Below, piece after piece: positions 1 through 11,404 of a DNA stretch of 64,000 nt. The notes beneath the pieces are model-generated. The model was given only the letters and a program-made list of their open reading frames with translations, was not told the DNA's origin and searched no databases. The DNA lies in NCBI GenBank assembly GCA_002363955.1, contig DEXE01000007.1:84186-148185 (forward strand). The letters are read 5' to 3'. Position numbers and translations under genes: made by a program. The DNA is from Methylophaga sp. UBA3192 (GTDB lineage: Bacteria; Pseudomonadota; Gammaproteobacteria; Nitrosococcales; Methylophagaceae). How positions within the stretch are numbered: the first letter of the stretch is position 1; every line of letters starts with the position of its first letter.

Positions 1-1546
1 GCCCACGATCCTGCAAGTTAAAGATGGCAAATGCCACCGCTTTACCGACACCATTGGCAATCAAAACACCATTAATGCGTTTCCCAAAAGTGCCCGCTTT
101 CACCGGTGCGTAGTGATCAAATACGCTGTAAATCAAACCAGTACCTTGGGTAGCAGTTAAAAACTCAGTACGGAAACCAATCAAACCGCGTGACGGAATA
201 ATAAAGTCGAGACGCACTCGGCCTTTACCATCTGGTGACATATCTTTTAGTTCGCCACCACGGGTACCCATTTTTTCCATCACAGTGCCTTGATGCGTGT
301 CTTCCACATCAATAGTCACCGCTTCATAAGGTTCCTCTTTAACACCATCAACTTCACGAATAATAACCTCAGGACGGGAAACCCCCATCTCAAAACCTTC
401 GCGACGCATATTTTCAATCAATACCGAAAGATGTAATTCACCCCGGCCAGAAACACGGAATTTATCCGGGTCATCGACCAGCTGTTCTACTTTCAATGCG
501 ACGTTATGAATTAACTCACGATCCAGACGTTCTTTAATTTGACGAGTGGTGACAAATTTACCTTCTTTACCGGCAAACGGAGAATTGTTGACCTGGAAGG
601 TCATCGTCACTGTCGGTTCATCAACGCTCAACGGGGGGAGCGCTTCCACAGCATTCGGATCACATAAAGTGTCAGAAATATTTAGCGGGTCCAGACCAGT
701 AAACGCAATAATGTCGCCAGCATGTGCTTCTTCAACTTCTTCGCGACGTAACCCCATAAAGCCCATGACCTGCATCACTCGACCATTGCGTTTTTTGCCT
801 TCCGGGTCAACGACTGTAACAGGGGTATTGGTTTTTACTTTGCCACGCTCAATGCGGCCGATACCGATAACACCGACATAGCTGTTGTAATCAAGCGAGG
901 TAACCTGCATACGGAAAGGGCCATCCGCATCAACCGCTGGCGGACTAACCTTATCAACAACCAGTTGAAATAACGGTGTCATATCACCGTCACGAACGGT
1001 ATCTTCCAGACCGGCAAAACCATTCAGGCCTGATGCATAAATGACATCAAAGTCTAACTGCTCGTCAGTGGCATCCAGATTGGCAAACAGATCAAACGTT
1101 TGATCCAAGACCCAGCCCGGACGAGCACTTGGTTTATCAATCTTGTTGATAACCACGATAGGCTTCAGACCCAAAGCTAATGCTTTTTGTGTGACAAAAC
1201 GCGTTTGCGGCATAGGTCCTTCTGATGAATCAACCAGCAATAAGACTGAATCGACCATCGACAGAACGCGTTCAACTTCACCGCCAAAATCAGCATGGCC
1301 AGGTGTATCAACGATATTGATACGGTAGTCATTCCAGCGGATGGCTGTGTTTTTGGAGAGAATGGTAATACCACGCTCGCGTTCCAGATCGTTGGAGTCC
1401 ATTACGCGTTCCTGTAACTCTTCATGTTCACTGAAGGTACCGGACTGACGCAGCAGCTGATCAACCAGGGTCGTTTTACCATGATCGACGTGGGCGATGA
1501 TGGCGATGTTACGTAGTTTGTTTATATCTCTAGAATTATTACTCAT
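1..1546 (-). CDS. typA: TypA/BipA ribosome-associated GTPase, C-terminus cut by window edge
   Basis: Translational GTPase of the EF-G/LepA superfamily that binds ribosomes and acts in stress and cold adaptation and in ribosome assembly. About 515 codons are visible from the ATG at 1544-1546; the family is about 600-610 residues, so the last ~90 lie off the left edge. Seen directly: G1 motif AHVDHGKTT at residues 18-26, G3 DTPGH, G4 NKID, then EF-Tu domain 2 and EF-G domain V-like regions. The N-terminus after a short lead reads [19 protein letters not shown], typical of TypA and unlike LepA. It lies 64 bp downstream of suhB, with a terminator-like hairpin between, so it is probably transcribed separately. 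Confidence 0.97.
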   Translation of the reverse strand, partial: MSNNSRDINKLRNIAIIAHVDHGKTTLVDQLLRQSGTFSEHEELQERVMDSNDLERERGITILSKNTAIRWNDYRINIVDTPGHADFGGEVERVLSMVDSVLLLVDSSEGPMPQTRFVTQKALALGLKPIVVINKIDKPSARPGWVLDQTFDLFANLDATDEQLDFDVIYASGLNGFAGLEDTVRDGDMTPLFQLVVDKVSPPAVDADGPFRMQVTSLDYNSYVGVIGIGRIERGKVKTNTPVTVVDPEGKKRNGRVMQVMGFMGLRREEVEEAHAGDIIAFTGLDPLNISDTLCDPNAVEALPPLSVDEPTVTMTFQVNNSPFAGKEGKFVTTRQIKERLDRELIHNVALKVEQLVDDPDKFRVSGRGELHLSVLIENMRREGFEMGVSRPEVIIREVDGVKEEPYEAVTIDVEDTHQGTVMEKMGTRGGELKDMSPDGKGRVRLDFIIPSRGLIGFRTEFLTATQGTGLIYSVFDHYAPVKAGTFGKRINGVLIANGVGKAVAFAIFNLQDRG

Positions 1547-1583
1547 AAAATCAGTTCATTAAGGCATGTCTGGCATGCGCTGT

Positions 1584-1606
1584 TAAAAAATGTCCCGTTG
1601 GGGACC
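1584..1606 (-). terminator. Probable intrinsic terminator of suhB
   Basis: On the minus strand a 5-bp G+C-rich stem (GTCCC/GGGAC, loop CAAC) is followed by ATTTTTT. It sits just after the suhB stop and before typA. The stem is short, so efficiency is uncertain. Confidence 0.5.
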
Positions 1607-1610
1607 TCAA

Positions 1611-2405
1611 TCACTTCAGATTGTCCATCACAAACGGGGCAATACATTTTTGCAGATGAGCATGGATTGATAAGTTGCCGACAATAACGTGCCCTTTATC
1701 TAAAACCTTGTCACCGCCGGTAAAGTTCGTCACCGAACCACCCGCTTCTTCAACCAGCAATTTTCCTGCAGCCACATCCCAGTTTTCCAGGCCGATTTCC
1801 CAATAACCATCGACACGTCCAGCAGCGACATACGCTAAATCAAGTGCTGCCGAACCGGCGCGACGAATATCCGCCACTTTTGGTAAAACCGCGGAAAACA
1901 TCTGCATATAAGCATCTAAATGTTGCGGATATTTGAAAGGAAAACCGGTGGCAATTAACGCGCCATTGAGATCTTTACGTTTACTGACACGTAAGCGACG
2001 GTCATTTAATTGAGCGCCTTCACCGCGACTGGCCGTAAATAATTCATCACGCATCGGGTCAAACACTACCGCATGTTCAATACGACCTTTGACCATCACA
2101 GCAATTGATACACAATAATGCGGAAAACTATGCAGATAATTTGTCGTTCCATCCAATGGATCAATTATCCAGACCACATCATTTTGTCCGGTTTCACCGG
2201 ACTCTTCTGCCATGATGGCATGATCCGGATAAGATTTTTTAATCGTGTTAATGATTTCCTGTTCCGCCAGGCGGTCAACATCAGTCACAAAATCATTCAA
2301 TCCCTTAGCGGTAACCTCTAAATGATCGACATGTTGTAAAGAGCGCATAATCAGGCTACCTGCCTGACGAGCCGCACGTACGGCTATATTCAGCATCGGA
2401 TGCAT
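1611..2405 (-). CDS. suhB: Inositol-1-monophosphatase family protein SuhB
   Basis: Mg2+-dependent, Li+-sensitive sugar phosphatase. In enterobacteria SuhB also joins the rRNA antitermination complex with NusA. The 264-residue length matches E. coli SuhB (267). Seen directly: metal-binding EE at residues 67-68, the signature DPLDGTTNY at 82-90, and the second signature region around ENWDVAAGKLLVEEAGG, which supplies the third metal aspartate. The ATG at 2403-2405 gives the normal family N-terminus. It is monocistronic, with a hairpin downstream and a 223-bp gap upstream shared with the divergent lipoprotein gene. Confidence 0.96.
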   Translation of the reverse strand: MHPMLNIAVRAARQAGSLIMRSLQHVDHLEVTAKGLNDFVTDVDRLAEQEIINTIKKSYPDHAIMAEESGETGQNDVVWIIDPLDGTTNYLHSFPHYCVSIAVMVKGRIEHAVVFDPMRDELFTASRGEGAQLNDRRLRVSKRKDLNGALIATGFPFKYPQHLDAYMQMFSAVLPKVADIRRAGSAALDLAYVAAGRVDGYWEIGLENWDVAAGKLLVEEAGGSVTNFTGGDKVLDKGHVIVGNLSIHAHLQKCIAPFVMDNLK

Positions 2406-2560
2406 AGAACAAATTTTTCCAGAGCAAAAAAAAGAATGCGACAGAAATAGTAAATACTATTCCAGTCCAAAAAAAGAGAGCATAATTATAGCAACTATCG
2501 CCACCGATTCGCAGTTTAAATTTGTGGCAATAGACAGCAGAAATATTTCCTGCTAGCCTT

Positions 2561-2600
2561 TTGACAGGCCTGCATTTACAAACGAAATGGAAATGCTACC
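2561..2600 (+). promoter_or_regulatory. Possible sigma70 promoter for the OprI-like lipoprotein gene
   Basis: A perfect -35 hexamer TTGACA lies at 2561-2566, about 65 bp before the lipoprotein ATG. No good -10 box sits 16-18 bp downstream (the region reads GAAATG), so the call rests mainly on the -35 match. Confidence 0.3.
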
Positions 2601-2628
2601 AACCCTAGTACACTTTAAGGAGATACAA

Positions 2629-2928
2629 ATGAAATCATTAGCTAAACTGAGCGCCGTTATCCTGCCTTTGGCATTACTGACTGCATGTGCAAATACTGCT
2701 GAAATGGAAGCATTAAAAGGTTCAGTAGAATCTGCACAATCAACAGCTGATTCTGCTTTAGTTGCAGCTCGCAACGCGCAAAGTACTGCTGATACTGCAC
2801 AACGTACAGCTTCTGACGCTGAACTGGCTGCAATGAATGCTCAAAAAGCGGCTGAAGATGCACAAGCACAAGTTGATGCTTGCTGTGCAAAAATCGACCG
2901 TATGTTTGAAAAAGCAATGAGCAAATAA
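2629..2928 (+). CDS. OprI/Lpp-like alanine-zipper outer-membrane lipoprotein
   Basis: Small murein-type lipoprotein of 99 residues. Signal peptide with lipobox LLTAC, lipidated Cys20. The mature part is a continuous alanine-rich heptad coiled coil with repeated AQ(S/K)(T/A)A units, and the end reads FEKAMSK. Pseudomonas OprI ends in a similar (K)AS-RK, and the C-terminal lysine is the residue Lpp uses to attach to peptidoglycan. The start is the ATG at 2629, with the strong ribosome site AAGGAGA seven bases before it; an in-frame ATG 42 bp upstream has no such site. An L,D-transpeptidase gene is convergent next door, the enzyme class that makes the Lpp-murein bond. A CC pair near residue 84 (DACCAK) is unusual. 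Peptidoglycan attachment is inferred. Confidence 0.85.
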   Translation: MKSLAKLSAVILPLALLTACANTAEMEALKGSVESAQSTADSALVAARNAQSTADTAQRTASDAELAAMNAQKAAEDAQAQVDACCAKIDRMFEKAMSK

Positions 2929-2956
2929 TCTAAACAATTATTTTCAAAGCTAAAAC

Positions 2957-2986
2957 AAAAAAGCCGGGATTTATCCCGGCTTTTTT
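2957..2986. terminator. Bidirectional intrinsic terminator between lipoprotein and ldt genes
   Basis: Near-perfect hairpin: AAGCCGGGAT, loop TT, ATCCCGGCTT, with A-tract left and T-tract right. It can therefore stop transcription from both convergent genes. Confidence 0.92.
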
Positions 2987-3008
2987 GATTCTGCCGTTTG
3001 CTGTTTTG

Positions 3009-4172
3009 TCAGAACATTTCTTCTGACAGATGCGCAGGCCAAACTGGAATACCTGCTGCTGCAGAAATTCTATCCGCCGCTTCACGCGCAGCTTGCAGAC
3101 TATCAAACGGCCCTACTACTACTTCATCAATCGCTTTATTTCTCAATGGCCAGAATTTGTCCTGCATATTCAATTCCTGTAATGCTTTGCGCATTTTCGC
3201 GCCGGTTTCCAACTTTAAACCGCCATGTACAAACCAGACATTATCAACAATCTTTTCTTCTTGCTGATTAAGCTGCTTAACGACACCATGCGTAGACATG
3301 ACAATCTCTTCAGCAAAGGGCCAGTCCTGTTCTGATAACACGGAATCCTGTGCATCCAATACGGCCATCACCATGGGGGTCATATTACCGCTCACTCCAT
3401 CATACATTTCAGGAATCGGCTTATGCGCTTCCAGATATAGCTTGCCGTTAGACAGGGCAGCTTTATAAGGATGATGAATAATATTCACTTGGGTGTTTAA
3501 TGAGACCAGGCTATACAAATGTTCAATATCTTCCGGATACAAACGAATACAACCGCTACTGACTCGTAAACCAACCCCGTATGGTTTGGCAGTACCATGA
3601 ATCAAATAGCTTGGATTGGATAAACGTATAGCGCGTGTGCCAAGAGGATTATCCGGGCCAGGAGGTACAACTGCTGGCAGGATATCGCCCTCTGCCGCAT
3701 GTTCTCTACGTACAGATTCTGGTGGTGTCCATGAAGGATTTTCACGCTTTTGAATAATAGATAGCTTACCTAAAGGCGTGTCCCGGCCTTCACGGCCAAT
3801 ACCGATTGGGTGAGTGATGACTTGTTGTGCTTGATTGGCCTGTTTCGGCGGAAAATAAAATAATCGCATTTCCGGAATATTGATCACGACACCTTTTTGG
3901 GGAGCATCAGGCAGAATGAATCTGTTCGGTATCAATACCGGTTGATTATCGCCTGGCAACCAGGGATCCAGATTTGGATTCGCCGCAACCATATCGGTGT
4001 AACCCATATCAAATTTACGACCAATATCCAGTAAAGTATCTTCGTGTCGACTGTAAACTACGAGGTTGTGTCCGATGACACGGGTTTCCTCATCATGCAA
4101 TTCAAAGGTGGTTGCACCGACTGGCAATACTAATAAACTAGTGGCCAAACCGATAAATAAACGACTAATCAT
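3009..4172 (-). CDS. Periplasmic L,D-transpeptidase with LysM-like and SPOR-like ends
   Basis: ErfK/YbiS/YcfS/YnhG-type enzyme that forms 3-3 peptidoglycan crosslinks or anchors Lpp-type lipoproteins. 387 residues. A cleavable signal peptide (about 1-20, ending VGA) is followed by a LysM-like segment at about 38-84. The YkuD catalytic domain (about 93-235) carries HGT with His192 and the SSGCIRL motif with nucleophile Cys208. The C-terminal ~75 residues (WFVHGG...VVVGPFDSLQAAREAADRI) resemble a SPOR septal-peptidoglycan domain. The ATG at 4170-4172 gives the signal peptide directly. Convergent with the OprI-like lipoprotein, which suggests the lipoprotein is its substrate (inference). I cannot tell from sequence whether the main reaction is crosslinking or anchoring. 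Confidence 0.93.
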   Translation of the reverse strand: MISRLFIGLATSLLVLPVGATTFELHDEETRVIGHNLVVYSRHEDTLLDIGRKFDMGYTDMVAANPNLDPWLPGDNQPVLIPNRFILPDAPQKGVVINIPEMRLFYFPPKQANQAQQVITHPIGIGREGRDTPLGKLSIIQKRENPSWTPPESVRREHAAEGDILPAVVPPGPDNPLGTRAIRLSNPSYLIHGTAKPYGVGLRVSSGCIRLYPEDIEHLYSLVSLNTQVNIIHHPYKAALSNGKLYLEAHKPIPEMYDGVSGNMTPMVMAVLDAQDSVLSEQDWPFAEEIVMSTHGVVKQLNQQEEKIVDNVWFVHGGLKLETGAKMRKALQELNMQDKFWPLRNKAIDEVVVGPFDSLQAAREAADRISAAAGIPVWPAHLSEEMF

Positions 4173-4210
4173 TACAAACCTATAGAGTTAAGGGTGAATA
4201 AACAGCAGCT

Positions 4211-4239
4211 ATTGTACAATGTTCCATGACAAGTGTTAC
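4211..4239 (-). promoter_or_regulatory. Possible sigma70 promoter for the L,D-transpeptidase gene
   Basis: Minus strand -35 GTAACA (revcomp of 4234-4239), 17-bp spacer, -10 TACAAT (revcomp of 4211-4216), about 40 bp before the ATG. Match is moderate. Confidence 0.35.
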
Positions 4240-4376
4240 TACTGAGGAATGTTGAACAAAAAAAGTAGCCTTCATTAGTGACACTGAAAGATAAACTGTC
4301 CGTGGTGATGCTTTGCCAAGTTAAACAGTCTACAATCGCAGGCTGTAATTTTTTGTTTTGATACAGATAGAAGCCA

Positions 4377-5159
4377 ATGATGAAATACATCCTGACATTG
4401 TTCCTGTTGCTGACACTAACTGCATGTTCTTTCTTTTCAGGGAGAGAGCCTGTAGTTGCTGAAGAAAGCTGGACCGTAGAACGGGTTTACGCCGAAGCCA
4501 AAGCGGCTTTAAACATTAATGATTACCGCACAGCCATTGAATACTACGAACAACTGGAAGCGCGTTTTCCATTTGGTCAATATGCGCAACAGGCATTACT
4601 TGATTCGGCTTATGCCTATTACAAAATAGACGAGCCGGAAACCGCTATCGCTACATTGGATCGTTTTATGCGTGTCTATCCGCTTAACGAGAACGTTGAT
4701 TACGCCATGTACCTGCGTGGGCTTATCAATTTCAACCGCGATATGGGTATTCTGGAAAAATATATTCCCCGCGATGAAACACAACGTGATCCCGGATCAG
4801 CCTTACAGGCTCTGCGTGATTTCACAACGCTGGTAAATCGTTTCCCAACCAGTCGTTACAGTGATGATGCTGCTCAACGCGTTGTTTATCTGCGTAATCG
4901 TTTAGCCCAACATGAGTTACATGTTGCCAACTATTATATGCGTCGTGCTTCATATCTTGCGGCCGCTAACCGTGCCAAGTATGTCATTGAGAACTACCCG
5001 CGCACTCCAGCAATGCCGGATGCATTAGTGATCATGGCCAAGGCTTATAAAATTCTGGAACTGGATGATTTGTCTGAAGACGCATTACGCGTTTTGGAAA
5101 GAAACTACCCTGGTCATACAGGGGTAGCCGATGTACGCAGAACGACGCTGTTTGATTAA
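4377..5159 (+). CDS. bamD: Outer membrane assembly lipoprotein BamD
   Basis: Essential lipoprotein subunit of the BAM complex that inserts beta-barrel proteins into the outer membrane; it contacts BamA and substrate. 260 residues, typical for the family (E. coli 245). Signal peptide with lipobox LTLTAC, lipidated Cys17, then five TPR-like helical repeats, including the family-typical EYYEQLEARFPFG. Two adjacent ATG codons (4377, 4380) could start translation; both give the same mature protein. Monocistronic: its stop codon lies in the loop of its own terminator hairpin, and the next gene (glnB) is convergent. Confidence 0.97.
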   Translation: MMKYILTLFLLLTLTACSFFSGREPVVAEESWTVERVYAEAKAALNINDYRTAIEYYEQLEARFPFGQYAQQALLDSAYAYYKIDEPETAIATLDRFMRVYPLNENVDYAMYLRGLINFNRDMGILEKYIPRDETQRDPGSALQALRDFTTLVNRFPTSRYSDDAAQRVVYLRNRLAQHELHVANYYMRRASYLAAANRAKYVIENYPRTPAMPDALVIMAKAYKILELDDLSEDALRVLERNYPGHTGVADVRRTTLFD

Positions 5160-5175
5160 CAGCGTCGTTTTATTG
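5141..5175 (+). terminator. bamD intrinsic terminator overlapping the stop codon
   Basis: Perfect 10-bp stem AACGACGCTG/CAGCGTCGTT with a 9-base loop that holds the bamD TAA stop (5157-5159), followed by TTTATT. The left arm encodes the last residues of BamD, so coding and termination overlap. Confidence 0.8.
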
Positions 5176-5186
5176 GCCGGCTGAAT

Positions 5187-7176
<1,990 letters not shown>

Positions 7177-7177
<1 letters not shown>

Positions 7178-8049
7178 TAACTTTCCATCAGTTGCAGCAT
7201 AGTTGAACCAATTTCTGCCGGGGATCCAGCAATGGCAACACCGGCGGCTTCCAATGCGGCTAATTTAGCCTTGGCGGTACCCTGACCACCACTGATAATG
7301 GCCCCGGCATGCCCCATACGTTTGCCTGCAGGAGCGGTTAAACCGGCAATATAGGCTGCGACCGGTTTGCTGACATACTGTTTGATATATTCCGCTGCAT
7401 CTTCTTCAGCCTGACCACCGATTTCTCCGACCATCACAATACCCTCGGTTTGCGGATCAGCTTCAAACAATTCCAGACAATCAATGAAGTTCATTCCATG
7501 TATGGGATCGCCTCCTATTCCCACACAGGTACTTTGGCCTAATCCATTCTGCGTGGTTTGATAAACCGCCTCATAGGTCAGTGTTCCTGAACGCGAGACG
7601 ATACCGATTTTTCCCGGCAAATGAATGCTGCCCGGCATGATACCGATTTTGCATTCACCCGGCGTGATAAGGCCCGGACAATTTGGTCCGATCAATCTGG
7701 CATCATAGGATTTCAATGCATGTTTAACCCGCAACATATCCAGTACCGGTATACCTTCTGTAATACAGGCAATCACCTTTATACCGGCATCTGCCGCTTC
7801 GAGGATCGCATCGGCAGCAAAAGCTGCAGGTACATAAATCATACTGGCATCAGCACCTGTTTCAGTTACCGCTTCATGCACGGTATTAAAGACCGGTTTA
7901 TTCAAATGTGATTGACCGCCCTTACCAGGCGTTACACCGCCAACAAACTGGGTGCCATAGGCAATGGCCTGCTCGGAATGAAAAGTGCCCTGTTTACCGG
8001 TAAATCCCTGACAGATCACTTTGCTGTCTTTATTAACCAAGATACTCAC
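7177..8049 (-). CDS. sucD: Succinyl-CoA ligase (ADP-forming), alpha subunit
   Basis: TCA-cycle enzyme interconverting succinyl-CoA and succinate with nucleotide phosphorylation. 290 residues, full length. N-terminal CoA-binding Rossmann domain ([15 protein letters not shown]), central SRSGTLTYE, and the phosphorylated His247 in [10 protein letters not shown]. Start is GTG (8047-8049), preceded by GGGGAG nine bases upstream; the gap from sucC is six bases. The related malate-CoA ligase alpha subunit cannot be fully ruled out by eye, but the sequence reads as ordinary SucD and no serine-cycle genes are adjacent. Confidence 0.94.
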
Positions 8050-8055
8050 GTTGTA

Positions 8056-9219
8056 TTACTCCCCTGCCGCAGCGACAGCCATAGCTGCTGCTTCAGTTAA
8101 ATCCTGTGCTACGCGCAGATTCATACCACTGTTTTCCAGCAATGTGCGCCCTAAATCGGCATTGGTGCCTTCCAACCGAACCACAACCGGTAACGATAAA
8201 CCGACTTCTTTAGCGGCTTGCATAATGCCTTGTGCGATCAAATCACAACGCACAATGCCACCAAAAATATTGACCAGGATGGATTTTACTTTTTTGTCTG
8301 ATAAAATCAGTTTAAACGCTTCAGCAACACGATCCGCGGTAGTCCCGCCACCAACGTCCAGAAAATTGGCCGGCTCTCCGCCCTGCTTCTGAATCAAATC
8401 CATGGTGGCCATTGCCAGACCAGCACCATTTACCATACACGCCACATTGCCATCCAGAGCGATGTAATTCAGTCCGAAATCACGGGCAATTACTTCGGCA
8501 GGATTTTCCTGGGTCGGATCAAATAATTCAGCCAAATCGGCATGGCGATATAACGCATTTTCATCGACGTTGATTTTGGCGTCCAGTGCCAGTAAATCAC
8601 CCGCATTGGTTATCACCAATGGGTTGATTTCCAGCAGACTGATATCTTTTTCACAGAACAGCTGATACAGGTTTTGCATCAGCTGTTGCAGTTGTTTGAA
8701 CGCCGCACCGGTGAGCTGCAAAAAGAAACCTGCTTGACGACATTGATAGGGTTGCAAGCCAGCAACCGGCTCGATATATAACGTCAGAATAGCCTCTGGT
8801 GTTTTCTCGGCTACCTCTTCAATGTCCATGCCACCCTCGGCAGAAATCATAAACACTACCCGCTGTGTCACCCGGTCCACCAGTACAGCCAGATAGAGTT
8901 CGCGTTCAATTGAAGATGGTGCCTCAATCCAGACTTTATTAACCGGTAGCCCCTCGGCCGTCGTCTGATGTGTTACCAGCTGACTTCCCAGCATGGCATT
9001 TACTGCGTCAGTTACCGCTGATTGACTGTCTTCAACTCTGACACCGCCGGCCTTACCTCGTCCCCCACTGTGTACCTGAGCCTTCACCACCCAACGTTGA
9101 CCACCAATCGCCGTTATGGCCGATGCTACTTCATCAGAGCTGGATATCATCTGTCCTTTGGGTGTCTCGATGCCATATCGGTTAAACAATTGTTTTGCCT
9201 GATACTCATGCAGGTTCAT
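8056..9219 (-). CDS. sucC: Succinyl-CoA ligase (ADP-forming), beta subunit
   Basis: Partner of SucD; carries the ATP-grasp nucleotide site and binds succinate. 387 residues from ATG 9217-9219 (MNLHEYQAKQLF), matching E. coli SucC (388). An in-frame start 48 bp upstream would add a non-conserved extension and is not used here. Seen directly: KAQVHSGGRGKAGGV in the ATP-grasp fold, LEINPLV, and the C-terminal NIFGGIVRCD segment. It heads the leftward set sucC-sucD-nadE-glnB. No sucA/sucB or sdh genes are nearby, unlike the enterobacterial arrangement. Confidence 0.95.
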   Translation of the reverse strand: MNLHEYQAKQLFNRYGIETPKGQMISSSDEVASAITAIGGQRWVVKAQVHSGGRGKAGGVRVEDSQSAVTDAVNAMLGSQLVTHQTTAEGLPVNKVWIEAPSSIERELYLAVLVDRVTQRVVFMISAEGGMDIEEVAEKTPEAILTLYIEPVAGLQPYQCRQAGFFLQLTGAAFKQLQQLMQNLYQLFCEKDISLLEINPLVITNAGDLLALDAKINVDENALYRHADLAELFDPTQENPAEVIARDFGLNYIALDGNVACMVNGAGLAMATMDLIQKQGGEPANFLDVGGGTTADRVAEAFKLILSDKKVKSILVNIFGGIVRCDLIAQGIMQAAKEVGLSLPVVVRLEGTNADLGRTLLENSGMNLRVAQDLTEAAAMAVAAAGE

Positions 9220-9359
9220 GTTGTGTTCGCCTTGTATGTCTTTATTACTGCTGACCAGCAGTGCCAACAGTTAAACGTTATATTTTCGCCCATCAAGGTA
9301 ATAATTACCATCATCTGACATGATATAGTTGCCTGCTGAAAACTAACACGGAACCGTTT

Positions 9360-10325
9360 ATGCGTACTCTTTACCCTGATATCGAGCCTTTTCACAGCCA
9401 GTTATTAGCCTGTGAAGAAATGTCAGATGGACGCCGTCATCAAGTTTATATTGAACAGTGCGGCAATCCTGAAGGGATCCCAGTGATTTTTTTGCATGGA
9501 GGTCCCGGCTCCGGATGTCGCCCGCAGCATCGCTGTTATTTTGATCCTGAGCGATACCACATCATTCTGTTTGATCAGCGAGGTTGTGGACGTTCACAGC
9601 CGTCAGGTGAGCTGGAAAATAATACAACTGATTATCTGATAGCGGATATGGAAGCTATTCGTAAATTGCTGAATATTGAAAAGTGGATGCTATTTGGCGG
9701 CTCCTGGGGAGCAACGTTGGCATTGGCTTATGCCCGACAGTATTCACAGCATGTCTCAAAAATGGTGTTACGCGGCACTTTTCTTGGCAGGCAGCAAGAT
9801 ATTAACTGGGTATACGCTGCAGGAGGCGCATCAAGAATATTTGCTGAAGCGTGGCATGCACTGGTTAAAGATGTACCTGAAAGCGAACAGGAAAAGCCGT
9901 TAACTTACTTTTATCAGCAAATAACCCACCAGAATGAACAACAACAGATAATGGCCGCCAATACCCTGCAAAGCTGGGAAGCGACTATTGTGATGATGCG
10001 CGATCAGCATTATCAACCAGAAGCTGAGGCATCACCGGGACCGCTGGCACACGCCAGAATCCAATTGCATTATGCTTTGAATGAATGTTTTTTGGCCGAG
10101 AGTCCATTACTCGACAGTATTAAAAAAATTAACCATATCCCGGCAACCATTATTCATGGCCGTTACGATATGGTGTGTCCCATGCAGCAATCCTGGGAGG
10201 TCTATCAGCGTTGGCCAAAGGCCTGCTTTGAGGTGTTACCCCTGGCCGGTCATGCAGCAAGTGAGCCAGCAATTATTGATGCGCTGGTTCGAACTACCGA
10301 TAAACTAGCAATGCAATTTGTATGA
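9360..10325 (+). CDS. pip: Proline iminopeptidase, alpha/beta hydrolase family S33
   Basis: Cytoplasmic aminopeptidase that removes N-terminal proline. 321 residues. Seen directly: oxyanion motif HGGPGSG at 46-52, FDQRGCGRS at 71-79, nucleophile elbow GGSWG with Ser115, Asp270 in HGRYDMVCP and His298 in LAGHAASEP. No signal peptide. It leads a rightward operon: the last four bases (ATGA) overlap the start of dtd. It is divergent from sucC with a 140-bp gap. Confidence 0.95.
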   Translation: MRTLYPDIEPFHSQLLACEEMSDGRRHQVYIEQCGNPEGIPVIFLHGGPGSGCRPQHRCYFDPERYHIILFDQRGCGRSQPSGELENNTTDYLIADMEAIRKLLNIEKWMLFGGSWGATLALAYARQYSQHVSKMVLRGTFLGRQQDINWVYAAGGASRIFAEAWHALVKDVPESEQEKPLTYFYQQITHQNEQQQIMAANTLQSWEATIVMMRDQHYQPEAEASPGPLAHARIQLHYALNECFLAESPLLDSIKKINHIPATIIHGRYDMVCPMQQSWEVYQRWPKACFEVLPLAGHAASEPAIIDALVRTTDKLAMQFV

Positions 10326-10765
10326 TCGCTTTGTTACAACGGGTCAGCCAGGCAAATGTCACCATTGCCAACAACCAGACCATCGCGCAAATTAAACAAG
10401 GCTTACTTGTGTTTGTTGGTGTGGAGAAGGCTGACACCCCGCTTATCGCCGACAGGTTGTTGCAGCGGATTGTAAACTATCGGGTGTTTAGTGATGCTGA
10501 CGATAAGATGAATTTAAGCTTGCAGGATATAAAAGGCGATTTATTGCTGGTACCACAATTTACTTTGCCGGCGGATACCCGCAAAGGTAATCGCCCCAGC
10601 TTTACCCCAGCAGCCCCCCCTGAACAGGGCAAAAAACTGTTTGATTATCTGTTGACACGGACTCAAGATCTTTCAATGACTGTTGAGTCGGGACAGTTTG
10701 GTGCAGATATGCAGGTTTCACTGACCAATGACGGGCCGGTCACTTTTTGGTTACACGTTAATTAA
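10322..10765 (+). CDS. dtd: D-aminoacyl-tRNA deacylase
   Basis: Hydrolyses D-aminoacyl-tRNAs, and glycine mis-charged on tRNA-Ala, protecting translation. 147 residues, usual length 145. Family motifs: PQFTLPADT near residues 78-86 (the SQFTL motif) and NDGPVTF near the C-terminus (NxGPVT), which brings the cross-subunit Gly-cisPro. It overlaps pip by four bases (ATGA), so it is translationally coupled. The pip-dtd pairing recurs in gammaproteobacteria. Confidence 0.95.
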   Translation: MIALLQRVSQANVTIANNQTIAQIKQGLLVFVGVEKADTPLIADRLLQRIVNYRVFSDADDKMNLSLQDIKGDLLLVPQFTLPADTRKGNRPSFTPAAPPEQGKKLFDYLLTRTQDLSMTVESGQFGADMQVSLTNDGPVTFWLHVN

Positions 10766-10777
10766 TTTCGGATTTTT

Positions 10778-11404
10778 ATGCGTATATTGCTCAAATTTTT
10801 ACTCGGTACAGCTTTAGTCATCATTGGCATTGCTGCATTAATGCTGATTCCGTCACCGCAACCGACGGATCCAAAACCGTGGGAAATTACGGTTATGCCC
10901 GATGAACAGATTGAAGTAATGGGCGTGCATTTAGGCAGCACTTCCTACGGCGAGATTCAGCAGTTATGGCGTGAAGCAGGGGAAGTCGCTTTATTTATCA
11001 GTGTTAACGAACGTATTACTGCAGAAGCTTTTTTTGAATCCGTCAATCTTGGGGGATTGTCTGCTCGCGTGGTGGTTAATCTATTGCTGGATGACAATGA
11101 ATTAAAATCCATGGCGTCACGGGCCGCTTCGGCGAAGTTACAGCCAAGTGGTGCACGACGTTATGATCCGGCATTTGATGATAAACAACGTTTATTGTCT
11201 GCTCCGGCGACCGCCATTACCTATATCCCTAGCGTGAGACTAGATGCAGAGATGGTTCGTAATCGCTTTGGTGAGCCCGATGAAATCAGTGATGAAGCTG
11301 AAGAAAGTGCAGCTGAAATCTGGCATTATCCTGCATTTGGACTGACCATCAGACTGCATCCGGAAGAAAGGCCCGTGCTGACTTATACAGCTCGGACTTT
11401 TTGA
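10778..11404 (+). CDS. Membrane-anchored protein of unknown function
   Basis: 208 residues. One N-terminal membrane segment (about 5-25) without a lipobox, then a soluble, probably periplasmic domain of ~180 residues with acidic stretches. I do not recognise the family. Starts 12 bp after dtd, so it is the third gene of the pip-dtd operon. Its last 22 bases overlap the 3' end of the convergent GGDEF-EAL gene, and no terminator is visible at that junction. Confidence 0.75.
   Translation: MRILLKFLLGTALVIIGIAALMLIPSPQPTDPKPWEITVMPDEQIEVMGVHLGSTSYGEIQQLWREAGEVALFISVNERITAEAFFESVNLGGLSARVVVNLLLDDNELKSMASRAASAKLQPSGARRYDPAFDDKQRLLSAPATAITYIPSVRLDAEMVRNRFGEPDEISDEAEESAAEIWHYPAFGLTIRLHPEERPVLTYTARTF

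Noticed and set aside
2700..2880. Alanine-rich internal repeats of the small lipoprotein as a DNA repeat or tandem array
   Set aside because: Repeats are degenerate at DNA level and follow the coiled-coil heptad of a known protein type.
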